From JAYSRU01 sp043720875 (GTDB taxonomy: Bacteria > Bacteroidota > Bacteroidia > Flavobacteriales_D > Crocinitomicaceae): a stretch of 7,104 nt of DNA. Positions 1-5,759 of this stretch are shown in pieces. The DNA is taken from assembly GCA_043720875.1 (NCBI GenBank), contig JAYSRU010000278.1, positions 1 through 7,104 of the forward strand. Reading direction: 5' to 3'. Positions within the stretch are counted from its first letter, which is position 1, and each line of letters starts with the position of its first letter. The position numbers and the translations under genes are program-made. The notes beneath the pieces are model-generated. The model saw nothing but the letters and a program-made list of their open reading frames with translations, searched no databases and was not told the origin of the DNA.

Positions 1-555
1 AATTTCATTAACCGTTTCTAATCTACTTTCAGTTTGAATTTTTTGATTTTCAAGCTTGGATTGAATTAGTGAATATTGATAATAAAGCAAAGCAATTTCA
101 TAGTTCAAATACTGCTTTCTTTCCTCTAATTCTGGCGTAAACTGTGTTTTCTGTATTGAGATTAATTTACGATTGGCTAACGATGTTGGATCAAATAACG
201 GTTGCTTAAGATCGAAAGCAAGACTTGAATTCCAAGGAGTGCCTTGTTCGATTCGCTTAAAACTACCAGGTAAACCGCCAAAGGCATTTCCAGGAAGCAC
301 CAACGTTTGTCGCCTAATATTATAGCGTGCGTCTAGGTTAAAATCTATCGATGGAAGAAATGCTTTGAAAGTGCTTTGTTTGTACTTAAAATCAAGTAGA
401 CTTTCGTTAATAGTCGCACTTTGATACAAGGGGTCTTGCGTTAAGGCAATGCCGACTAATTCAGCAATAGTATAGGTTGCTGCTGGGGAGTTAGCTATCT
501 GGGCTTGGATTAAGCTTGGCATTCCAAGCAATAATATTGCGGTTATTTTTTTCAT
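1..555 (-). CDS. TolC-family outer membrane efflux protein (N-terminal 185 residues; 3' end outside window)
   Basis: This is the outer-membrane channel of the tripartite exporter encoded just upstream. The reading frame is open from ATG at 555 to the window edge, so only the first 185 residues are seen; family members are usually 400-500 residues. Residues 1-18 form a Sec signal peptide: two lysines, a hydrophobic stretch, then IQA before Q19. The mature start fits the outer membrane efflux protein (OEP) pattern: YTIAELVGIALTQDP (28-42), then FLPSIDFNLDARY (66-78), the usual entry to the first helical hairpin and a beta strand, then QPLFDP (118-123) and a long helical stretch (about 138-185). 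The ATG lies 2 bases after the permease stop codon (TAA-GT-ATG), so translational coupling is likely. TolC-fold membership is clear. The substrate is unknown, and the protein could also serve other pumps. Confidence 0.88.
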   Translation of the reverse strand, partial: MKKITAILLLGMPSLIQAQIANSPAATYTIAELVGIALTQDPLYQSATINESLLDFKYKQSTFKAFLPSIDFNLDARYNIRRQTLVLPGNAFGGLPGSFKRIEQGTPWNSSLAFDLKQPLFDPTSLANRKLISIQKTQFTPELEERKQYLNYEIALLYYQYSLIQSKLENQKIQTESRLETVNEI

Positions 556-557
556 AC

Positions 558-1691
558 TTATGTTCTGAAAACTGAGGCGGGCTCAAGTTTGGTGATTCTT
601 TTTATTGCGAATAGGGTTCCGGAAATGGCTATTACCGCGGTGATTATGAAAAATCCTACTTTCATAAGTGTTGAAAATTCGAACAAAGTTCCTGCATTTG
701 CAATACCACTTCTAAACCCTTCAATGAGTGCATAGCCAATTGCAAAACCAATTAATGCATAGATAATTGCTTGCATTAAAATTAGTTTGCGAATGTACCA
801 GTTGGTTGCACCAATGGCTTTAAGCGTACCATAATCTTTTATCCGGTCAATTGCCGCCGAGTATAGGGTTAATCCAATAATTATAAATCCTGATAGTATT
901 GCAAAAACGATTAGCGTACCAAAAGAGATCGCTATTCCGGATGATCTTAATACGGTTAAGATCGTTTCACTTACAAAATCATCGGGCATCCAAGCACGTA
1001 CACCGGGTACGTTTGCGTTAATATATTTAACAACGGTTGGCATATCTTTTGAATCAGCAACTTCTACAAGAAAAGCAGATGCCTTAAATTTACTTACATT
1101 TCCCAAGTAACGGGCGCGTTCAATTGTTGTGTACGAGAATAATCCACCACCAAAGGCACGTGCCCCGCGTGTAAGGGCTGCGATATATACTTGTTTTCCA
1201 TTTATTTCGAAATAGTCCCCCAATTTTGGTTCACCCAGCGCTTTGTTATCGAAAAAATCTGTAGAAACTGCACCTGTAGGAATTAAGTCGGCTGTATTTC
1301 CTTCTTTTAAAAAGTCGCGATTTAATCCGTGAAATTCTGGAATATTCATTCCAACTACACTCATGCCTGCGGAAGTTCCGTTTGGAAATCTCGCTGCGCC
1401 TGCACAAATAATTAGAGGATGTGCTTTTTTGACTCCGGGCATACTCTCTATTTCATTCCCAAGGCGCACATCTATGGGGGTGAGGGCGTTAACATTGGTA
1501 GTTTTATTGTCAGTTACCCAAACGTATTGGTTGTTGGTGCGCACCATGTAGGACATTGCATTCGTTAAGAAAGTGAAAATTCCAGTTTGTTGCCCTACGA
1601 GAAAGATGGAAATAATAACACCAAATAACGCTCCCAAACTTTTCGGTTTGTCGAAACGCATAAATTTTAATGCTGTAAATAGTAAATGCAT
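558..1691 (-). CDS. FtsX/DevC-type ABC exporter permease
   Basis: This is the inner-membrane permease subunit of a MacAB/DevBCA-like (type VII, mechanotransmission) exporter, expected to act as a homodimer with the upstream ATPase. The 377 residues show the family layout: one N-terminal membrane helix (about 18-41), a periplasmic domain of about 210 residues (42-250), then three helices (about 252-277, 302-323 and 341-363). The segment RIKDYGTLKAIGATNWYIRK (283-302) is the cytoplasmic coupling motif that contacts the ATPase in FtsX-like permeases, and the end EPASVFRT (370-377) matches the family's C-terminal 'P-x-x-v-l-R' ending. There is no fused ATPase, unlike MacB. The length and the sequence DKPKSLGALFGV (14-25) next to helix 1 are closest to DevC-like permeases. 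It begins 29 bases after the adaptor stop. The substrate is not deducible. Confidence 0.9.
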   Translation of the reverse strand: MHLLFTALKFMRFDKPKSLGALFGVIISIFLVGQQTGIFTFLTNAMSYMVRTNNQYVWVTDNKTTNVNALTPIDVRLGNEIESMPGVKKAHPLIICAGAARFPNGTSAGMSVVGMNIPEFHGLNRDFLKEGNTADLIPTGAVSTDFFDNKALGEPKLGDYFEINGKQVYIAALTRGARAFGGGLFSYTTIERARYLGNVSKFKASAFLVEVADSKDMPTVVKYINANVPGVRAWMPDDFVSETILTVLRSSGIAISFGTLIVFAILSGFIIIGLTLYSAAIDRIKDYGTLKAIGATNWYIRKLILMQAIIYALIGFAIGYALIEGFRSGIANAGTLFEFSTLMKVGFFIITAVIAISGTLFAIKRITKLEPASVFRT

Positions 1692-1720
1692 CTTAGTTAG
1701 TTTTTAAATAATTCGGGTAC

Positions 1721-2659
1721 TTACAGTTTAATTACAGCCTCAACGCGTGAACCAATCAATACACGCGACTTGTCATCAATAGCAATGCGTATTTCACGTA
1801 CTCTGCGGTCTTCTAAATTATCTGCTTTATCACTGAATATTGATTTCCTTGATAAGAACGGAGAAGTATACGTTACTGTTCCAGTTGTTAATACATCTTT
1901 GGTTCCTTGTGCCAAAATTTTAACTTTCATTCCAACACGAACTTTTAAAGCAAATAGTTCATCTATTTCTGTAATTGCTATTAATCCACCAGCTGGAGCA
2001 AAATCGCCTAATTTAGTTCCTGGCGCTATGGTTTGGCCTGGTTTAACGTCAATACTGAGTAACATTCCATCTGCGGGTGCGATTATTTTTTTCTTTTTTA
2101 CGAGTTCGTTGAAAAAATTGGTATCGGCAGATAACTCTCCTAAACTTGCCTTTGCTTCTTGTAAATCCGCTTGTGCAATTTTGATTTCTTGTTCCAGGTT
2201 TCGTACTATCGTTTCAGCATCAAAAGCTTTTTGGCGTGTGATGGCGTCTGCTTTTGCTAATGCATTATCTCTGTCTGCATTCGTTTTTGCTATGTCAAGT
2301 TTTACATACAGCGCCGCTATTCTTGCTTGTATACCCTTAATTTTTTCGTTGCGTGTAGCAACTTTGGAGTTGCTTTGCGCCACTTGAGCTAAGTCTGCGT
2401 CATCGTTCAATTCCATTAATACTTGTCCTTTTTTGACAAGGTCACCTTCACGTACATTCAATTTGAAAATTGTACCATTAACCTCAGAACCAACAGGGTA
2501 TATTTTTTCGAACGGTTCAATGCGTGCAATTCCGGTTAGCGCTTTAACTTCCTTAAGTTTATAATCAGAAAGTGGTTTTTCGTTTTCTTTTTTTCCGCCG
2601 CAACTGTAAAGTGCTGTCATCACAGCTAAAGAAGCAAATAGTTTACAATTTAATGTCAT
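1721..2659 (-). CDS. HlyD/MacA/DevB-family periplasmic adaptor, lipoprotein
   Basis: This is the membrane-fusion (adaptor) subunit linking the FtsX-type permease to the TolC channel. Residues 1-20 are a lipoprotein signal with lipobox LYSC, so C20 is the predicted acylated cysteine, followed by GGKKENEK. A split lipoyl domain follows: the first half at about 42-87 (SEVNGTIFKLNVREGDLVKKGQ at 58-79) and the second at about 191-217 (IIAPADGMLLSIDVKPGQTI). Between them is a helical coiled-coil hairpin (about 88-180), rich in A, K, E, Q and D, which is the part that docks on TolC. A beta-barrel and membrane-proximal region follows (about 225-312; ITEIDELFALKVRVGMKVKI at 229-248). At 312 residues it is compact for the family. 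A lipid anchor replaces the N-terminal membrane helix seen in many HlyD-like adaptors. The family is clear, but whether it is closer to MacA or DevB cannot be settled by eye. Confidence 0.9.
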   Translation of the reverse strand: MTLNCKLFASLAVMTALYSCGGKKENEKPLSDYKLKEVKALTGIARIEPFEKIYPVGSEVNGTIFKLNVREGDLVKKGQVLMELNDDADLAQVAQSNSKVATRNEKIKGIQARIAALYVKLDIAKTNADRDNALAKADAITRQKAFDAETIVRNLEQEIKIAQADLQEAKASLGELSADTNFFNELVKKKKIIAPADGMLLSIDVKPGQTIAPGTKLGDFAPAGGLIAITEIDELFALKVRVGMKVKILAQGTKDVLTTGTVTYTSPFLSRKSIFSDKADNLEDRRVREIRIAIDDKSRVLIGSRVEAVIKL

Positions 2660-2697
2660 CGTATTATCAAATTATTTGGTTAGTATCACACATTTTT

Positions 2698-3408
2698 TTA
2701 TTTGAACGTGCCTGTTATGGGGTCTTTGAACTCTTCGGTTGCAATCCCGTTATCTACGCGTATTACGCGATCTGCATAAGCCAATAAACGCGGGTCATGT
2801 GTTACTACGCAGACACTTTTGCCTTCTTTTGCCAAGGTCGAAAGTTGGTGCATAACTGTAACAATGGAGGCAGCATCTAATGATGATGTTGGTTCGTCGC
2901 ATAGAATTAATTTAGGTTCGGTAACAAGTGCACGTGCAATGGCAACACGTTGTTGCTGACCACCAGATAATTGTTTCGGCAAGCTTTTTTTGCGATCCAA
3001 CATGCCAACTAATTCAAGTGCTGCTTCCGCTTTTCGTCTCGCTTTAATTCCTGATTCTCCTTTCAGTTGTAGTGGCATCATTACATTGTCCATGCAATTG
3101 AGCGGAGCTATCAGATTGAAGCTTTGAAAAACAAAACCAATAGTCTGCAAACGCAAATTAGCCAGTTGCCTTTGGTTCATGCCATTTACATGATTCCCGT
3201 CCAAATATAAATCTCCTTCTGTGGGGTAAATTACACATCCTAGCAAAGATAATAACGTAGTTTTTCCGCTACCTGATGGACCAATAATTAAGGTAAGTTC
3301 ATTGGGGAAAAAATCTAGGGTTGTCGGAGTTAATGCAACAATTGTATTGTCTCCTACTTTATATATTTTATTGGCACCTTTTAATTGTGCTAAAGCTATT
3401 TTTTCCAA
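2698..3408 (-). CDS. ABC transporter ATP-binding protein (MacB/LolD/DevA type), TTG start
   Basis: This is the cytoplasmic ATPase that powers the exporter; it is the first gene of the operon. All catalytic motifs are intact: Walker A GPSGSGKTT (43-51), Q-loop Q95 in FVFQSFNL, signature LSGGQQQR (147-154), Walker B LILCDEP (167-173) with catalytic E172, D-loop SSLD (175-178) and H-loop H204 in VVTHDPR. At 236 residues with the FQSFNLI Q-loop context it fits the LolD/MacB/DevA subfamily that pairs with FtsX-like permeases. The start codon is TTG at 3406-3408. Reading upstream in this frame there is no ATG or GTG before a TAA at 3439-3441, and the next in-frame ATG (M77) lies beyond Walker A, so TTG is the only reasonable start. 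The adaptor gene follows after 38 bases. Confidence 0.93.
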   Translation of the reverse strand: MEKIALAQLKGANKIYKVGDNTIVALTPTTLDFFPNELTLIIGPSGSGKTTLLSLLGCVIYPTEGDLYLDGNHVNGMNQRQLANLRLQTIGFVFQSFNLIAPLNCMDNVMMPLQLKGESGIKARRKAEAALELVGMLDRKKSLPKQLSGGQQQRVAIARALVTEPKLILCDEPTSSLDAASIVTVMHQLSTLAKEGKSVCVVTHDPRLLAYADRVIRVDNGIATEEFKDPITGTFK

Positions 3409-3433
3409 TTCAGTAACTGTTTTTGTGCCTGCG

Positions 3434-3441
3434 TAAAGTTA
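3434..3441 (-). promoter_or_regulatory. Possible Bacteroidota -7 box for the exporter operon
   Basis: On the minus strand this reads TAACTTTA, one mismatch from the Bacteroidota -7 consensus TAnnTTTG. It lies about 25 bases before the TTG start of the ATPase, which would give a leader of roughly 20 bases. I found no TTG-type -33 element at the expected distance. The surrounding 89-base gap (3409-3497) contains no clear terminator for the methyltransferase gene upstream, so read-through from that unit is also possible. Weak prediction. Confidence 0.22.
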
Positions 3442-3497
3442 TGAATTTTGCATTGGTAAGAATAGCTAGACTAGTACAATTTATGTTATTTTTTTAG

Positions 3498-4361
3498 CTA
3501 TTTTTTTGATTCCAATTGTACGCGCAATAAATTACCATAAAACAAATCTTTACCTGTTTTTGTTTTCGACCAAAGTTCAGTTGTTGTAATATTTTGAATG
3601 CCAAAATGAGTGGTCGCTACCCTTCTTAATTGACCAATTTCAAGTTTTGGGCTATAGGTATTTAAAATTAATGTTCCATTTGGAGCAAGAATCAATTTTA
3701 CAGTTGCCAATAATTCATCAATTTTATCTTCTAATACCCAACGTTCGCCTTTTGCTCCTATTCCATAAGCAGGTGGATCCATTATGATGAGGTCATATTT
3801 TTTTTCACGTTTGACCTCACGTTGAGCAAATTTTAAGGCATCGTCGTGAATGCTGCGCACATCTGTAATTCCAGATTGTGACAAGTTGGTTTTTGACCAT
3901 TCAAGAATTTGCTTATCACTATCTATTTGTGTTACGTTGGCTCCTTTTAGGCGCCCAACATAAGATGCAATTCCTGTGTAACAAAAAAGGTTCAACACCG
4001 ATTTATCTTTCAAATCAAGCGTTTCAATGAATTTCCAATTTGCTTCTTGTTCGGGAAAAATCCCAATGTGCTTGAATTTTGTGGTTTTTAATTGAATGCG
4101 TGCTTCACCGAATTGAATAAACCAATCGTCAAAATCAAATTGTTTTTTCGTTTGCCATTTACCAGATCCATCTTTGTTTAGGCGGAATTCTAAATGTGCT
4201 TGCTCGTCCCATGCTTTGAAATCTAATTCGGATTTAAAATAAGCATTTACGTCTGGACGAATGGTCACTATTGACCCAAAACGTTCGAGTTTTTTACCTC
4301 CTCCAGCATCAAGTAATTCATAATCCGTCCATGCATTTGCAATTGTTTTTTCGCTGGCCAT
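3498..4361 (-). CDS. Class I SAM-dependent methyltransferase, RlmI-like rRNA methyltransferase superfamily
   Basis: This is a predicted Rossmann-fold methyltransferase of 287 residues. Motif I is VLNLFCYTGIAS (122-133), which binds SAM. The acidic end of strand 2 is IDSD (146-149), and motif IV is IIMDPPAYG (192-200). The N-terminal part, with RFGSIVTIRPDV (27-38) and the GIFPEQEANWKFI segment (100-112), matches the 'G-x-F-x-D-Q-x-x-N' lead-in of the Methyltrans_SAM/RlmI-like group, which includes 23S rRNA methyltransferases. The PUA domain of E. coli RlmI is not apparent. The motif VI position reads LILNTYSPKL (231-240), without the cysteine seen in many m5C-forming enzymes, so the target base is uncertain. 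It starts 9 bases after the LETM1-related gene's stop and is probably co-transcribed with it. The substrate is likely nucleic acid (DPP motif), most plausibly rRNA. Confidence 0.85.
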   Translation of the reverse strand: MASEKTIANAWTDYELLDAGGGKKLERFGSIVTIRPDVNAYFKSELDFKAWDEQAHLEFRLNKDGSGKWQTKKQFDFDDWFIQFGEARIQLKTTKFKHIGIFPEQEANWKFIETLDLKDKSVLNLFCYTGIASYVGRLKGANVTQIDSDKQILEWSKTNLSQSGITDVRSIHDDALKFAQREVKREKKYDLIIMDPPAYGIGAKGERWVLEDKIDELLATVKLILAPNGTLILNTYSPKLEIGQLRRVATTHFGIQNITTTELWSKTKTGKDLFYGNLLRVQLESKK

Positions 4362-4370
4362 AATTGTTTC

Positions 4371-5624
4371 TTATTTTTTTGAATCGTCATTCAATTCGTT
4401 GCTTCGAAATGCACTAGGCACCAAACTTGGAATCACTTTTAATAGTATTGGGAGTAAAACAGCTCCTCCAGGCAAGAGAAATATGGCAAGTGCTGGAACA
4501 GATTTTACGAGGTCTTTAAATTGTGTTTTTACTTTCGCTTTTTCTTCTCTGGTAAGTTCTCGCGTTGTTGACTTAGAAATTAGATTCACCAATTCTTTGC
4601 TTTGACTTAGTTCTACTGCAAGTTTGTCTTTGTTGCGACCAAGTACCTTTACAAATTTTTCTGAAACGCCAGAATAATATTTTTCTATACCCGATGCATC
4701 TTGTAAGAAGTGTATCTTATCTTGATGTTGTAGAATGAAGCGTTGTACTTCTATTATGATTTCATCTAAATCCTTTACCTCAAATCCAAGTTTGGTAGTA
4801 AAATCATCTAAAAACTTCTTTTCAGAAATTTCAACTTCATTTTTAGAATAGATGAGTAAAGCGGCTAATTCCAGAATATATCGTTTAGCAACCCATGAGG
4901 TGAACGGCTTGATCTCTAAATCATTTAGTTCAAAAGATTCTTCTAACAAGTTGGATAGGTTTTTTTCTTCAGCGTTAGAGAAGTCAATTGAGTTCAAAAA
5001 CACATTAAAAATAACCTTTTCTCTCGTTTCAATTTCATTGTCGGATTTTGCAGCAAGAATCACAGATTTCATGGCTAGCATAGCGTAATCTTCTGGTGTT
5101 TCAATCACTGAATTTTGCGTTATAAAATCATGAAATTGAATTAGATCTAAGTAAATAAATGCGTTGCTAAAATTATTGATCGCAAGTGTAGATTCAAAAA
5201 TGTTTTGAGGAGCTGCAACACGTTTAGCGAAAATTGCTTCTAATCGCTCGTCTTCACTTTCTTTAATGAAAAAAGAAAATAATTTTTGAACAGCTCCGGT
5301 ACTTTGGTTTTTATAGAATTGTGTAAGCGTGTCAATAAATTTAATGGCATCTACTGTTTGGTTTTTGTTTTCAAATACATAAACCATAAGCATGGCCTCA
5401 AAAAGCAATAATTTTAATTGTTCTTCATTGGTTAACCTACTGGTGTCGATGTCTTTATAAATTAAAAACGAAGATGCAAAACCAAAAATTAATCCAGACT
5501 CAACAAACTGTGCGTGAAGTTCTTGAATAGTGGTTGCATTCAAAATAGTATCAGCATTTATAACCTTTTCGTTATAAAGCTCTAAGTATTTTTGAATCCA
5601 ACCTTTGGTTGCGGGAGAGAACAT
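4371..5624 (-). CDS. LETM1-related protein with TerB-like region (resembles LETM1-related biofilm-associated protein)
   Basis: The 417-residue protein has three parts. The N-terminus (about 1-170) is helical and I do not recognise it. A TerB-like helical region (about 178-285) carries two acidic segments, SDNEIETRE (194-202) and KNEVEISEK (261-269), like the 'aDGei-x-x-E' metal-site repeats of TerB proteins. The C-terminus (about 340-408) carries the LETM1 hallmark: a charged helix (TREEKAKVKTQFKDLVK, 358-374), then FLLPGGAVLLPILLKVIP (382-399) and LVPSAFR (401-407), matching the 'P-x-x-x-LLP-lK-P-mlPStF' signature of mitochondrial LETM1. The hydrophobic stretch at about 376-398 could be a membrane helix, although the same motif in LETM1 need not span. 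There is no signal peptide. I recall Flavobacteriia proteins of this layout annotated as LETM1-related biofilm-associated protein. The biochemical role is unknown; ion transport should not be assumed from LETM1. It heads a two-gene unit with the methyltransferase. Confidence 0.8.
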   Translation of the reverse strand: MFSPATKGWIQKYLELYNEKVINADTILNATTIQELHAQFVESGLIFGFASSFLIYKDIDTSRLTNEEQLKLLLFEAMLMVYVFENKNQTVDAIKFIDTLTQFYKNQSTGAVQKLFSFFIKESEDERLEAIFAKRVAAPQNIFESTLAINNFSNAFIYLDLIQFHDFITQNSVIETPEDYAMLAMKSVILAAKSDNEIETREKVIFNVFLNSIDFSNAEEKNLSNLLEESFELNDLEIKPFTSWVAKRYILELAALLIYSKNEVEISEKKFLDDFTTKLGFEVKDLDEIIIEVQRFILQHQDKIHFLQDASGIEKYYSGVSEKFVKVLGRNKDKLAVELSQSKELVNLISKSTTRELTREEKAKVKTQFKDLVKSVPALAIFLLPGGAVLLPILLKVIPSLVPSAFRSNELNDDSKK

Positions 5625-5628
5625 AATG

Positions 5629-5636
5629 CAAAGGTA
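5629..5636 (-). promoter_or_regulatory. Bacteroidota -7 promoter box (TACCTTTG) of the LETM1-related gene
   Basis: On the minus strand this reads TACCTTTG, an exact match to the Bacteroidota sigma-A -7 consensus TAnnTTTG. It lies in the intergenic gap and ends only 4 bases before the ATG at 5624. Transcription would then begin at or next to the start codon, giving a leaderless or nearly leaderless mRNA. I found no TTG at the usual -33 distance. The box is a strong match; its use is inferred. Confidence 0.5.
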
Positions 5637-5660
5637 GCTATAAAAGTGTTTTACTTATGC

Positions 5661-5699
5661 TTTTGATAAGGTTTAATACCGGTCGAATAATTATCAAAA
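5661..5699. repeat. Perfect 9-base inverted repeat upstream of the LETM1-related gene
   Basis: TTTTGATAA (5661-5669) and its exact reverse complement TTATCAAAA (5691-5699) flank a 21-base spacer that contains the 6-base palindrome ACCGGT (5678-5683) almost exactly at the centre. No T-run follows the arms on either strand, so this does not look like an intrinsic terminator. It lies 25-63 bases upstream of the -7 box of the LETM1-related gene, a position that would suit an operator or activator site. A regulatory function is inferred; AT-rich arms of this length can also arise by chance. Confidence 0.4.
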
Positions 5700-5708
5700 A
5701 ATAAAGCA

Positions 5709-5740
5709 AAAAAGCATTACCGTATGCGGCAATGCTTTTT
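5709..5740 (-). terminator. Rho-independent terminator of the lipoprotein-Pmp3 gene
   Basis: A 14-base-pair hairpin: arm 5709-5722, loop 5723-5726, arm 5727-5740. The core pairs GCATTGCCG with CGGTAATGC, and A/T runs flank it. As minus-strand RNA the one non-Watson-Crick position (5719/5730) is a G-U wobble; as plus-strand RNA it is an A-C mismatch. The RNA therefore pairs fully only in the minus direction, with a U-run at its 3' end. It lies 19 bases after the stop codon of the gene ending at 5760, which fits a terminator for that gene and insulation of the LETM1-related gene. Confidence 0.85.
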
Positions 5741-5759
5741 ATATAGTTTTAATTTGAAA

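Noticed and set aside
1770..2387. Plus-strand open frame of 205 codons
   Set aside because: It lies entirely antisense to the adaptor gene, much of it opposite the coiled-coil region, and its translation is a low-complexity S/A/F-rich sequence with no domain. The minus-strand protein has a clear family match.
1363..2787. Plus-strand open frames at 1363-1551 and 2572-2787
   Set aside because: They are antisense to the permease and to the adaptor/ATPase junction, with no family resemblance in their translations.
3409..3497. Possible hairpin around ACTAGTCTAGCTA as a terminator for the methyltransferase gene
   Set aside because: Only short, imperfect pairings are available (for example CTAG-rich arms) and no T-run follows on the minus strand, so it cannot be supported.
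3394..3507. AGCTATTTTTT occurring at 3394-3404 and 3496-3506, each followed shortly by TCCAATT
   Set aside because: The two copies lie inside the start of one gene and the end of another, are short and AT-rich, and the following bases diverge. Taken as coincidence.
4399..5088. Two short plus-strand open frames (4399-4605 and 4852-5088)
   Set aside because: Both are antisense to the LETM1-related gene, have no recognisable motifs and no promoter.
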